A stretch of 64,000 bases of DNA from CAWABB01 sp963780165 (GCA_963780165.1 CAWABB010000006.1:427007-491006); one strand, 5' to 3'; positions 18,588-27,215 are shown, counted from the first letter of the stretch. The notes: generated from the sequence alone by a model not told the origin. A program made the numbers and translations.

Positions 18588-18629
18588 CATGCCACATGTG
18601 CGTCACCTAGGTGACGCACATGTGGCATG
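18588..18629. repeat. Palindrome copy 4 (42 bp, same core)
   Basis: Perfect 21-bp arms around 18608|18609, the longest of the four; private arms CATGCCACATGT and complement outside the common core. Lies 56 bases past the second terminator, mirroring the order terminator then palindrome. Confidence 0.9.
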
Positions 18630-18988
18630 TCTGGCTTGCGCGTGGGGCATTTGGGCCCTGTGACAGCACGCTTGCGGGGCGGGACGCCGCCCCGACGCCA
18701 CACCCCGTGCGTGCTTCCTTCCCGGAGGGGAAGGCAACCCTACAAACCGATTCCGAGCGAAAAGACGCGTCAGGGAAGGTACGATCCAGCAAGCGGGGTG
18801 TCCAAACCGTTTGCGCCGGGATGCTGGAGGGGAGAAATGAAATTCAGAGAGGTACGGCGGGACGCAGTGGAGGAGAGCGAAACGACATATCTGTAAATGG
18901 TACAGCCGATCCTGAACAGGACCGGCCGATGGCGTGAAGGCCGCAGCGCGATGCTCACTGTCGCGGGCTACCGGAGCATGGGACTGGC
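18630..18988. other. Intergenic, no gene recognised
   Basis: 359 bases. Short open frames here have no family resemblance or ribosome site. A small GC-rich hairpin (CTTCCC/GGGAAG, near 18,720) is the only structure seen. Confidence 0.6.
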
Positions 18989-19780
18989 TCAGGCATGCGG
19001 CCCCAGGCGCTGAAACACTCTCTCGCGGAACGATCTGCTCAGTGTCAGGCGGGTGCCGTCGAACAGCACGACCGAATATTCGCCGTAGAACAGCGGCTGC
19101 ATCTCTTTGATGCGGTCGATGTTCACGATCGTCGAGCGGTGGATCCTCATGAACGAGCGGTACGGCAACTGCTGCTCCAGCTCCGAAATCTTTTCGCGCA
19201 AGAGGTGCTTCTTCGGTCCGGTATGGAGGCAGACGTAGTCGCCCTGTGCCTCGACCCAGTCGATCTCTTCCGCCCGGAGGAAGACGATCTTCCCTCCGGT
19301 CTTCAGCATGAGGCGGTCGGCCGGCGCCTCCTTGACGGACGTGGCACCGAGCATATTCAGCAGTCGGCGGCCCTTATCGCCGTTTCGCTGCTGCAGCACC
19401 TGTTCCCTGGCCCTGCCGAGCGCTTCGACAAAGCGCTCCTGGTCGAACGGTTTCAACAGGTAGTCCAGGGCGTGCACACGGAACGCCTCAACGGCGTGCT
19501 GGTCGTATGCGGTCACAAACACGACGAGGGGGAGGTCGTCCTGATCCAGCTCGCGAAGGATCGCAAAACCGTCTTTCCCGGGCATCTGGACGTCCAGGAA
19601 GAGAAGATCGGGGTGAAGGGAACGAATCTGATGGATGGCATCATCGCCGCCGGCCGATTCGCCGACGACGTTTACGGTGGGATCATCCTTGAGCAGGAGA
19701 TGAATCTTCTGGCGGCCGAGCGGCTCGTCGTCGACGATCATGACCCGAAGCCGATCCCCGTCGCTCGAATCCGGTTTCAT
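18989..19780 (-). CDS. LytTR-family response regulator
   Basis: About 263 residues. Receiver domain with acidic pocket IVDDEP (D17, D18), phospho-acceptor Asp in LFLDVQMPGKDG (D63), and the conserved Lys in LLKPF. The LytTR DNA-binding domain covers roughly residues 155-260 (LMLKTGGKIVFLRAEEIDWVEA, MRIHRSTIVNIDRI, LSRSFRERV). The start at 19780 has GGAGG six bases upstream. It follows, and overlaps by 98 bases, the histidine kinase gene on the same strand, so the two form a LytS/LytR-type pair. Output genes are unknown; LytTR pairs usually act on nearby or dispersed direct-repeat sites. Confidence 0.92.
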   Translation of the reverse strand: MKPDSSDGDRLRVMIVDDEPLGRQKIHLLLKDDPTVNVVGESAGGDDAIHQIRSLHPDLLFLDVQMPGKDGFAILRELDQDDLPLVVFVTAYDQHAVEAFRVHALDYLLKPFDQERFVEALGRAREQVLQQRNGDKGRRLLNMLGATSVKEAPADRLMLKTGGKIVFLRAEEIDWVEAQGDYVCLHTGPKKHLLREKISELEQQLPYRSFMRIHRSTIVNIDRIKEMQPLFYGEYSVVLFDGTRLTLSRSFRERVFQRLGPHA

Positions 19781-20915
19781 CCACATCCTCCGGGGTGCTG
19801 CCCGCGGTTCTGAACGGAATGGTGAGCGATGCAAGGACGCCACCGCCGGGGACGCTCTGGATTTCAAAGTGCTGATCTGGACCGTACAGATGTTCCAGGA
19901 TTGCCCGCGTCCTGGATAACCCAATCCCTTCGTGGAGCGGGTACCCCGCAGATCCATTGTTCGAAAGGCCCGGTCCAGTATCCTGTATCTGGAAGAGCAA
20001 TGACCCGTTGCGCGATTGCGCCCTCACAGTGATACGCCCGGACCCGCCAGAAGTTTCGATCCCGTGTTTGATCGCGTTTTCGAGGAGTGGCTGCCAGACG
20101 AAACAGGGAACCTGGGCGCTGAGTGTCGCCGGTTCGATCTCGGTTTCCAGGGTCACTTTCTCGGCAAATCGTACCCGTTCGATGTCGAAATAGCTTTGAA
20201 GAGCCTGCAGTTCTGCGCCCAGTGGAGCAAACCGGGCGCCCGAATTGTCCAGCGTGATGCGAAGGAAATCCCCCAGCCTTGCGATCATCGTGTCGGCAGC
20301 CCGGGGACTGACATGGATGAGCGCGGAGATGGAATTCAGCGTATTGAAGAGAAAATGCGGGTGAAGCTGGTTCCGGAGCGACTCCAGCCGGGCCTCAGCC
20401 AGCCTTGTCTCGAGCCTGGACGTCCTCAACTTCTCCTCCTGGATCGTCCGGTAGTACTTCACGCCCTGATCCACAAGCACAATAATCCAGTAGACGAGAA
20501 CCCCGTAATCAAAATACCCGATCAGGGAGGCCAGTACCTTGTTGTACGAGAAGGCGTAATCGGCCCCCCACCTGATCCAGGCAACCGTGACATCGGTGAA
20601 CACCCGCTGGAAGACGGCGATCACAAGGCTTGCGATCAGGTGTATTGTAAGGCTGCGGCGCCAGTGGTTTCGATCAAGGGGGAAGTGTTCGGCAAGGAGG
20701 AGGACCAGGGGGGTCAGGAGCAGCCAGCTGAGACAGTACATCCCAGCCGGCGCCAGAATGCTCAGGAATGGTAGCGGTTTCCCTTCCCGCGCATACGCGA
20801 AATAGGTCTGCAGCGTCATCAGCACAAAATACGCTGCCCACGATCCGACAATGATCATCCATCGAAGTCGGACCTGTCTCTTGCTCTCTTCGATGCTTTC
20901 TGCAACAGTGGTCAT
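19683..20915 (-). CDS. LytS-type sensor histidine kinase
   Basis: About 410 residues. Four hydrophobic segments in residues 15-155 form a membrane sensor region without a recognised ligand domain. A coiled linker leads to the His_kinase (PF06580) domain with the H-box LRNQLHPHFLFNTLNSISAL, followed by a HATPase_c domain (PLLENAIKHGIE as N-box, DTGPGLSNNGS and GIGLSRTRAILEHLYG). The tail after IPFRTAG, about 43 residues rich in Arg and Ser, runs through the start of the regulator gene and is probably only the result of no earlier stop. ATG 20936 is an alternative start; neither has a clear ribosome site. Confidence 0.9.
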   Translation of the reverse strand: MTTVAESIEESKRQVRLRWMIIVGSWAAYFVLMTLQTYFAYAREGKPLPFLSILAPAGMYCLSWLLLTPLVLLLAEHFPLDRNHWRRSLTIHLIASLVIAVFQRVFTDVTVAWIRWGADYAFSYNKVLASLIGYFDYGVLVYWIIVLVDQGVKYYRTIQEEKLRTSRLETRLAEARLESLRNQLHPHFLFNTLNSISALIHVSPRAADTMIARLGDFLRITLDNSGARFAPLGAELQALQSYFDIERVRFAEKVTLETEIEPATLSAQVPCFVWQPLLENAIKHGIETSGGSGRITVRAQSRNGSLLFQIQDTGPGLSNNGSAGYPLHEGIGLSRTRAILEHLYGPDQHFEIQSVPGGGVLASLTIPFRTAGSTPEDVDETGFERRGSASGHDRRRRAARPPEDSSPAQG

Positions 20916-21122
20916 GGAGGTACACACCGGACACATCGTGGACGATCGGGAATGCGGTTTTCAAAGAACGCTACAATTGCCAAGAATCGCAATTCCGGCG
21001 CGACGAACCGCTGGTTTTGGTCGCCGAAATGCAGGGGCGACAGGCCGTCGAAGGGCTCTTGAAAAGCTGACATATTCTTGTGAGATTGGAGGACAGATGC
21101 GGGTGCCCGCGCGTGTCGGTCA

Positions 21123-22202
21123 GTGCGGAGACCGCATTTCAACCGAGCTACCATCGCCGCCGACCAGAGATTGCCTCCTCCGATAGACCTGGATAGCCTC
21201 CGCCAAACCTTGTCAGCGCTTCGCCAGGCCAACACCTGCGTTGTGGGCGACGTGTGCCTGGATGCCTACTGGACGATCGACCAGAGCAGGTCCGAAGAAT
21301 CGCTCGAGACCTCCCTTCGGACGCAGCCCGTCCGCGAGCAGAGGTACTTCGCCGGCGGCGGGTCGAACGTTGCGATGAACCTGAAGTCTCTCGGCGTCGG
21401 GCGCGTTGCCCTGTTTGGCGTGGTGGGCGACGATCCCTACGGCGGATGGTTGCGAGGGTCGCTTGGAGGAACCGGCATCGACGTCACGGGAGTCCTTGTC
21501 CAGCCGACCGACTGGGCGACACAGGTGTTCGTGAAGCCTCACGAAGGCGGCTCAGAACTGGCGCGGATAGATCTCGGGAATTGGAACAAACTGCTCGACA
21601 GTACCCGCCGCGGGATGCTCGAACGGATCGAGGCTGCCCTCCCCTCCGCTGACGTCGTCATCGTCAATGAGCAGGCGCTTCAGGGAATCCACACGTCACC
21701 GGACTTCCGCCGGTCGCTTCTCTCCCTCGTGCGATCAAAGGCCCCCGGCCGCGGGATCGTCGACAGCAGGCATTACATCGACGAGTTCGAAGGCCTCATG
21801 CGCAAATTGAATGCGCGGGAAGGCACCCGGCTCCTCGGAGAGGCTGGAGTCCCGTCCGAGTACATGCAGGTGGAAGACCTGTCGCGACTGGCCGGGCAAC
21901 TCGTCGATCGCTGGAAGACGCCGATCGCTCTGACTGCGGGCGACAGGGGATCCATTGCGGCGTCGATGGATGGCGCCGTCCACATCCGCGCCGTGAAGCT
22001 GGACGGGCATCTCGATCCGGTGGGTGCAGGCGATGCGTACCTCGCGGGGCTCGCCTGCGGACTGGCCGGCAAGCTGGACCTCGTCGCCGCAGCACGCCTC
22101 GGGACCCTCACCGCTGCCGTCACCGTACGGAAGCTGCACCAACCCGGCACTGCGACGCCGGAGGAAATACTCGCACTCGCTGCCGGGCTCGTTTCGGAGT
22201 AA
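21123..22202 (+). CDS. PfkB-family sugar kinase (HldE/RfaE kinase-domain-like)
   Basis: About 359 residues. Ribokinase fold with an RfaE-type N-terminus (VVGDVCLDAYW), substrate region YFAGGGSNVAMNLKSLG, VGDDPYGGWL, and the C-terminal ATP/anion-hole motif DPVGAGDAYLAGLACGLAG with the catalytic Asp of GAGD. In the ADP-heptose route this domain phosphorylates heptose-7-phosphate; the cytidylyltransferase half of HldE is absent. A GmhB-type phosphatase at 41,850 would act in the same route. The GTG start is uncertain: the best ribosome site (GGAGG) serves an ATG at 21097 that is out of frame and stops at 21186. Confidence 0.8.
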   Translation: MRRPHFNRATIAADQRLPPPIDLDSLRQTLSALRQANTCVVGDVCLDAYWTIDQSRSEESLETSLRTQPVREQRYFAGGGSNVAMNLKSLGVGRVALFGVVGDDPYGGWLRGSLGGTGIDVTGVLVQPTDWATQVFVKPHEGGSELARIDLGNWNKLLDSTRRGMLERIEAALPSADVVIVNEQALQGIHTSPDFRRSLLSLVRSKAPGRGIVDSRHYIDEFEGLMRKLNAREGTRLLGEAGVPSEYMQVEDLSRLAGQLVDRWKTPIALTAGDRGSIAASMDGAVHIRAVKLDGHLDPVGAGDAYLAGLACGLAGKLDLVAAARLGTLTAAVTVRKLHQPGTATPEEILALAAGLVSE

Positions 22203-22220
22203 ACCCCTTCCGGACGGACC

Positions 22221-23051
22221 CTATTTGAACGCCTTCCCGGCGGCGTACACCGCGTCTCCAAACCGGCGGAGGAGTTCCATCTCCTGCGGACTCAGCGGGC
22301 CCGCTTCCAGCGCCGCAAGATTTTCCTCAAGCTCCCTCCCGCTGCGCGGCGCGGTCAGGCAGACGTGGACGTGGGGGTTGGACAGCGCGAACCTGTACAG
22401 CTGTCCTGCGGCAGGCCGAGGCTCGTTCGCCGGCCACTGCCGCGGCCTCCGGAGCAGCGCGGTCCACCGGGTGGCCGTGTAGGATATCACCCCGGGGTTG
22501 TGGCCGGCGAGATGCGGGAAGATGTCCCTCTCGGCCCCGCGGTGCGCAGCATTGTACCGGACCATCAGAACATCGACTTGCCCGCTCGACGCCAGCCTCC
22601 CCGCGAACGCCCGGTCGTGCGTCGAGAGCCCGATCGCTCGCACCTTCCCCTCGTCCCTCAACTTCAGCAGCTCTTCCCTGGCCCGGAGCGGGAACTCCTT
22701 TTCCTTCATTACTCCCATGAACAGGAACACGTCGATATAGTCGGTCCTGAACTGCCGTAGCCGCTTTTCCAGCGTGCGGCGGATGTTCGGATATCCGATG
22801 ATGAGGTTGTACGCGCCTGTGACCAGGACGGTTGATTCCCGATGCCGCGGAAGGATCTCCCGCATCGCCTTCACCATCTGAAAATCAAATCCGTACGCAA
22901 AGAAGAGATTCACCCCGCGTTCGTGTGCGCGTATGATTGCGTCCGGTCCCGGACGGTAGCTGGCGGAGAGTCCGAGGCGAAATACCGGAATCCCGGTGCG
23001 ACCCAGTACGGCCCGCAAAAAGGAACTCTGGGGAGTATTGTTGCTCACCAT
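22221..23051 (-). CDS. Aldo/keto reductase-like protein with a degraded active site
   Basis: 276 residues, convergent with the sugar kinase. The TIM-barrel framework of aldo/keto reductases is clear: LGRTGIPVFRLGLSAS at the start, RTLEKRLRQFRTDYIDVFLF, GKVRAIGLSTHDR, and the C-terminal cofactor region. Of the catalytic tetrad only the Tyr is visible (FFAYG). The usual Asp of the FDTA segment is missing, the Lys of the TK motif reads VTGAYN, and the His after YIDVFLF is Met. It is either a non-reductase member or a divergent subfamily. No operon partner. Confidence 0.75.
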   Translation of the reverse strand: MVSNNTPQSSFLRAVLGRTGIPVFRLGLSASYRPGPDAIIRAHERGVNLFFAYGFDFQMVKAMREILPRHRESTVLVTGAYNLIIGYPNIRRTLEKRLRQFRTDYIDVFLFMGVMKEKEFPLRAREELLKLRDEGKVRAIGLSTHDRAFAGRLASSGQVDVLMVRYNAAHRGAERDIFPHLAGHNPGVISYTATRWTALLRRPRQWPANEPRPAAGQLYRFALSNPHVHVCLTAPRSGRELEENLAALEAGPLSPQEMELLRRFGDAVYAAGKAFK

Positions 23052-23057
23052 GGCGAT

Positions 23058-23211
23058 GGCTCATGCAGTATGGTCAGTCATTATGTTGATAGGGCACCGA
23101 CGTCGCAGGCCAGTCAGCGCGGCCACTCAGTATGGCCACTCAACATGACAACCGAACACGGCCGCCCAATATGGCAACTCACGCCGGCCATTCACTACGG
23201 CCGCTCAATAC
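23058..23211. repeat. 13-bp degenerate tandem repeat
   Basis: Eight units in exact 13-base register from 23108 to 23211, consensus GGCCRCTCAAYAC (for example 23121, 23134, 23160, 23186 and 23199), with more diverged units back to 23058. The last unit overlaps the stop codon of the purine permease. Confidence 0.75.
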
Positions 23212-24515
23212 GGATAGAACACGAAGAACATCGCTGATAGGCCGGCAAGGACCCACATCCCTGGCTTCACGGCGCGCGTCCGCCCCGTCAGCACCATGAA
23301 CAACGGGTGAAGAATGAACCCCGCCGTCATGCCGATGCCCACGTTATAGGTGAAGCTCATCAGCACGATCACGGAGAAGACGGGGATCGTTTCCGAAAGG
23401 TCCGAAAGCCTCAGGCGCGCCACGCTCGCGACCATCAGGCACCCCACCATCACGAGCGCCGGACCGTAGGCAAACGACGGGATGGACGAGAACAGCGGGG
23501 CGCAGAAGAGAGCAAGGAGGAAGAGGAGCGCCGTCACGACGGCGGTGAGACCCGAGCGACCGCCCGCCGCAATCCCGGCTGCGGATTCGATATAGGCTCC
23601 GCTCGTGGATGTCCCGAGCAACGCGCCGACCGTCGTCGCCAGCGCATCGACCAGCATCGGCTTCTCGATCTGCGGAAGGTTGCCGTTTTCGTCGACCAGG
23701 TTGGCCTTATAGGCGAGCCCGATCAGCGTACCGAGCGTATCGACGAACCCCATCACGAATACCGTGAGGACCACGCCGAGGACGCCCCAGCTGAGGGCCC
23801 CCGCGATATCGAGCTGCAGCGCGACCGGACCGAGCGCGGGCGGCCAACTGAAGAGGTACTCCGGAACCGGCGCGATGCCGAGCACGAATGCCACGCCGCT
23901 GACGGCCAGGATGCTCGCAAGGAGGGCCACCGGCCACTTCTTCACCATCAGGAATCCGGCGAGCATGAAACCCGCGATGCCGAGGAGCACACCGGGCTCG
24001 CGCAGATCGCCGACATGCACGGGCGCCCCCGGAGCCCCGAGGCGCACGAACCCCGTCTCGTTCAGGCCGATGAATGTCAGGAAGAGTCCGATACCGACAG
24101 TAAATCCGATCTTGAGGCTTTCGGGAATCGCGTCGGCCAGCCAGGACCGCACCTTGAGCAGCGTGAGGAGTGTGAAGAGAATACCGGCAAGGAAGACCGC
24201 TCCGAGCGCGGTTTGCCAGGAGTACCCCATGACTTTCACGACCGTGTACGCCAGAAAGGCGTTTTCGCCCATGTACGGTGCGATGGCGAAAGGGCGCTTT
24301 GCGTAGAGTCCCATCGTCAGCGTCCCGAACGCGGCCGTCAGGATGGTCGCCACCATGGACGGGCCGAAGGGGATCCCCGCAGCCTCCAGGATCTTGGGGT
24401 TCACGATGATGATGTACGCCATTGTCACAAACGTCGTGACGCCGCCGATCGCCTCGCGGCCGATCGTGGTGCCGAGTCGATCCAGCTCGAAGTATCTGGT
24501 GAGCCATGCCTTCAT
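23205..24515 (-). CDS. NCS2-family purine (hypoxanthine/guanine/adenine) permease
   Basis: About 436 residues, a polytopic inner-membrane protein of the AzgA/GhxP branch that imports purine bases with protons. The N-terminus MKAWLTRYFELDRLGTTIGRE is followed by GGVTTFVTMAYIIIVNP and APYMGENAFLAYTVV; the NCS2 signature GTLIGLAYKANLVDENG and a GTSTSGAYIESAAGIAAGGRSGLTAV stretch are present. The start at 24515 has GAGG five bases upstream. A TTGATT-N17-TACGAT promoter and a 12-bp palindrome lie upstream. No purine-riboswitch core is visible in the leader. Confidence 0.9.
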   Translation of the reverse strand: MKAWLTRYFELDRLGTTIGREAIGGVTTFVTMAYIIIVNPKILEAAGIPFGPSMVATILTAAFGTLTMGLYAKRPFAIAPYMGENAFLAYTVVKVMGYSWQTALGAVFLAGILFTLLTLLKVRSWLADAIPESLKIGFTVGIGLFLTFIGLNETGFVRLGAPGAPVHVGDLREPGVLLGIAGFMLAGFLMVKKWPVALLASILAVSGVAFVLGIAPVPEYLFSWPPALGPVALQLDIAGALSWGVLGVVLTVFVMGFVDTLGTLIGLAYKANLVDENGNLPQIEKPMLVDALATTVGALLGTSTSGAYIESAAGIAAGGRSGLTAVVTALLFLLALFCAPLFSSIPSFAYGPALVMVGCLMVASVARLRLSDLSETIPVFSVIVLMSFTYNVGIGMTAGFILHPLFMVLTGRTRAVKPGMWVLAGLSAMFFVFYPY

Positions 24516-24556
24516 GCGGACCTCAGAAATCAGGATTGCTCCAACATTCCCCCTCA

Positions 24557-24568
24557 CCGTGATCACGG
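24557..24568. promoter_or_regulatory. 12-bp palindrome in the permease leader, possible operator
   Basis: CCGTGATCACGG, a perfect inverted repeat between the permease promoter and its start codon. Position suits a repressor site, but no regulator is identified. Confidence 0.3.
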
Positions 24569-24640
24569 CCCGGGGGCGTGGGGAGAGGCTCGGCGGTCGC
24601 GGTGGGAAGCAGATGGAGGAACAGGGAAAACAGCCGAGGA

Positions 24641-24669
24641 ATCGTACGAAAAGAAAGATGGCGAATCAA
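24641..24669 (-). promoter_or_regulatory. Probable purine permease promoter
   Basis: Minus strand TTGATT (24669-24664), 17-base spacer, TACGAT (24646-24641). Confidence 0.45.
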
Positions 24670-24682
24670 GGAAGGCCGGCGG

Positions 24683-24711
24683 TTGGAAAAGTACGGCGAC
24701 AGGAGTATATT
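24683..24711 (+). promoter_or_regulatory. Promoter of lptF-lptG
   Basis: TTGGAA (24683-24688), 17-base spacer, TATATT (24706-24711), placing the RNA start about 27 bases before the lptF ATG. Confidence 0.6.
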
Positions 24712-24744
24712 GAGCGATGAAGGCGACGTTCTGACCGCAGCGCT

Positions 24745-26133
24745 ATGATCCTTTCCCGCTACATACTCCGGACCCACATCGGCCCGTTCATTTTCTCCGT
24801 ATCGACGCTGATGTTCCTCTTCCTTCTCCAGTTCGTGATGAAGTTCATCGACCAGCTTGTGGGCAAGGGCCTCAGCGCCTGGGTCATCCTCGAGCTGATC
24901 CTGCTGAACCTGTCGTGGATGCTCGTGCTGGCCGTCCCGATGTCCGTCCTGGTCGCGGTGCTGATGGCGTTCGGCGGGCTCGCCTCGCGGAACGAGATCA
25001 CCGCCATGCGGGCGGGAGGGCTCAGCGTCACGCGGATGATGATGCCCATCGTGATCGCGAGCGTGGTGCTGGCGGGGGTCATGGTCTGGTTCAACAACTA
25101 CGTCCTCCCGGAATCCAACTACCGACTCAAGACGCTGACGATGGACATCCGGCGCAAGCGGCCGACGCTCTCGCTGGTGGACGGCGTGTTCTCCCAGGAT
25201 ATCGGCGGATACAGCATCCTCGTGCGGAAGGCCCGGCAACAGTCGAACGAGCTCGTAGGGGTCACGCTGTACGACTACACCGATCCCGCGAGGAATGTGA
25301 CCATCACGGCCGAACGGGGGAAGATTTCGTTCTCGGCGGACTACCGGAAGCTCATCATGGACCTTCAGAACGGCGAGATTCACACGCTCGACCTGGACCA
25401 GATGAACCTGTACCGGAAGATTCGGTTCGACACGCACCGTATTGCGATGAATGTGGAGGGGTTCGACTTCGAACGGTCGGCAAAGGATGCGTTCAGCAGA
25501 AGCGACCGGGAGCTGAGCGCGCGGGTGATGCGGCGGATCGTCGACAGCCTTCGCACGGTCAACGAGAACGTCCAGCGCGAATTTGCCAAGGCGATGGAGG
25601 CGGAGAGCGAGCGCCTGCTCCAGGGGCAGTCGCTTCGGCCGCCGACCACCCCGCAGCGAGGGCGGCAGGGAGCCGTGCCCGGGGCATCCCTGCAGGCAGT
25701 GCAGTACCTCAGGGGAGTCGCCGGAAGCTACGCCGGACGGCTTGAGGGGCTCAGGCGTCAGATCAACGTGTACCTCGTGGAGATAAACAAGAAGTACTCC
25801 ATCCCGGCGGCATGCATCGTGTTCGTGCTGGTCGGTGCACCCCTGGGCGTCATCACCCGCAGAGGCGGGTTCGGCATCGCGGCCTCCATGAGCCTGGGGT
25901 TCTTCGTGCTCTACTGGTCGTGCCTGATCGGCGGCGAAAAGCTTGCCGACCGGGGCATCGTCTCACCGTTCACGGGCATGTGGATCGCAAACATCATCAT
26001 CGGGCTCCTCGGCGTCTATCTCACCGCACGTGTGCGGAAGGAGGCTCTGCTCATTAACTGGGCGGGCTTACAACGGTTCCTCCCCCGCCGCTGGCGCACC
26101 GAACGCTCTCAGGATCCGCTGATCCCGACATGA
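24745..26133 (+). CDS. lptF: LptF/YjgP-family lipopolysaccharide export permease
   Basis: 462 residues. Inner-membrane half of the LptB2FG transporter that extracts lipopolysaccharide for transport to the outer membrane. N-terminal segment MILSRYILRTHIGPFIFS, TM helices near residues 10-115, the family motif SRNEITAMRAGGLS facing LptB, a long periplasmic beta-jellyroll (about 130-350) and three C-terminal TM helices. The periplasmic part has a Gln/Arg-rich insertion around residues 290-320. The gene overlaps lptG by four bases. Confidence 0.88.
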   Translation: MILSRYILRTHIGPFIFSVSTLMFLFLLQFVMKFIDQLVGKGLSAWVILELILLNLSWMLVLAVPMSVLVAVLMAFGGLASRNEITAMRAGGLSVTRMMMPIVIASVVLAGVMVWFNNYVLPESNYRLKTLTMDIRRKRPTLSLVDGVFSQDIGGYSILVRKARQQSNELVGVTLYDYTDPARNVTITAERGKISFSADYRKLIMDLQNGEIHTLDLDQMNLYRKIRFDTHRIAMNVEGFDFERSAKDAFSRSDRELSARVMRRIVDSLRTVNENVQREFAKAMEAESERLLQGQSLRPPTTPQRGRQGAVPGASLQAVQYLRGVAGSYAGRLEGLRRQINVYLVEINKKYSIPAACIVFVLVGAPLGVITRRGGFGIAASMSLGFFVLYWSCLIGGEKLADRGIVSPFTGMWIANIIIGLLGVYLTARVRKEALLINWAGLQRFLPRRWRTERSQDPLIPT

Positions 26134-27215
26134 CGCTCATCGACCGCTATATCATCCGGCAGTTTGTCGTCACGGCGATCTTCGCGCTGGCGGCCGTGAT
26201 CATCATCTTCATCGTGATCGACGCGATGGAGAAGATGGACAATTTCCTCGACCGGAACGCCGGCTGGCACATCATCGTCCAGTACTATTTCTACTTCATC
26301 CCGGAGATCATCAAGCTGACGATCCCGGTCGCCATGCTGCTGGCCAGCCTGTTCGTTACGGCCCGCATGTCGACGCAGCACGAGCTCAGCGCGATGAAAT
26401 CCAGCGGCGTCAGCCTGTACCGTCTCCTCGTCCCGTATCTCACGGTCGCGTTGCTGGTCAGCCTGGCATCGGTGTACTTCAACGGATGGATCGTTCCGCG
26501 GGCCAACCAGCAGAAGTTCAACATCGAGCGGGTCTACCTTCAGAAAGGCGTCGTCTCGGGATCGGGCGCGAACATCTACATCCAGGACTCCCGCACGCGC
26601 ATCCTGTCGATCGGCTTCTACGATGACGTCAGGAAGCTGGCATCGCGCGTGAGCATCCAGGATTTCAATCCGGAAGATCGGACGGTGCTGGTCGAGCGCG
26701 TGGACGCCGTGAGCATGACCTGGGACGACTCCACCCGTTCGTGGGTGCTCCAGAACGGCACGCGCAGATGGTTTGACGGGAGGTCGGAGCGTCTCGAGAA
26801 GTTCGCCCTCCAACCTGCCGGGCGCCTCAACTTCGACCCCGAGGATTTGCGCAAGAAGCAGGAAAAGCCGGATGAGATGGACTACTACACGCTGAAGGCC
26901 TTCATTCAGAATCAGGAGCGGGCCGGGCAGGACACCTCACGCTGGCGGGTCGATTTCTACAGCAAGATCTCGTTCCCGTTCGCGTCCGTGATCGTCGTGC
27001 TGTTCGGCGTGCCGTTCTCGTCGGTCCGCCGGCGCGGCGGCGTAGGTATTCAGCTGGGCATCAGCCTGCTCGTCAGCTTCACCTACCTCATCTTCATGAA
27101 GGTAAGCCAGGTCTTCGGCTACAACGGAGACATCCCGCCTTTGCTGACCGCGTGGACGGCCAACATCATCTTCCTGGTCGCGGCAATCGCGGTAATCCTG
27201 CGCGTCCCGAAGTGA
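26130..27215 (+). CDS. lptG: LptG/YjgQ-family lipopolysaccharide export permease
   Basis: 361 residues, partner of the preceding gene with ATGA stop/start overlap. Same architecture: MTLIDRYIIRQFVVTAIFAL, QHELSAMKSSGVSLYRLLVP coupling motif near residue 88, periplasmic jellyroll (about 120-270), and C-terminal helices ending in VAAIAVILRVPK. Calling this LptG and the upstream one LptF rests on order and similarity of the N-termini; the two families are hard to separate by eye. Confidence 0.87.
   Translation: MTLIDRYIIRQFVVTAIFALAAVIIIFIVIDAMEKMDNFLDRNAGWHIIVQYYFYFIPEIIKLTIPVAMLLASLFVTARMSTQHELSAMKSSGVSLYRLLVPYLTVALLVSLASVYFNGWIVPRANQQKFNIERVYLQKGVVSGSGANIYIQDSRTRILSIGFYDDVRKLASRVSIQDFNPEDRTVLVERVDAVSMTWDDSTRSWVLQNGTRRWFDGRSERLEKFALQPAGRLNFDPEDLRKKQEKPDEMDYYTLKAFIQNQERAGQDTSRWRVDFYSKISFPFASVIVVLFGVPFSSVRRRGGVGIQLGISLLVSFTYLIFMKVSQVFGYNGDIPPLLTAWTANIIFLVAAIAVILRVPK

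Noticed and set aside
18448..18937. Short open frames downstream of the FadL-type gene
   Set aside because: They run through terminators and palindromes, lack ribosome sites and resemble nothing.
23108..23211. CRISPR or iteron array
   Set aside because: 13-bp units without spacers and no replication gene nearby; a minisatellite is simpler.
24516..24744. Purine riboswitch ahead of the NCS2 permease
   Set aside because: No three-way-junction core with the expected conserved bases is visible; only a promoter and a 12-bp palindrome.
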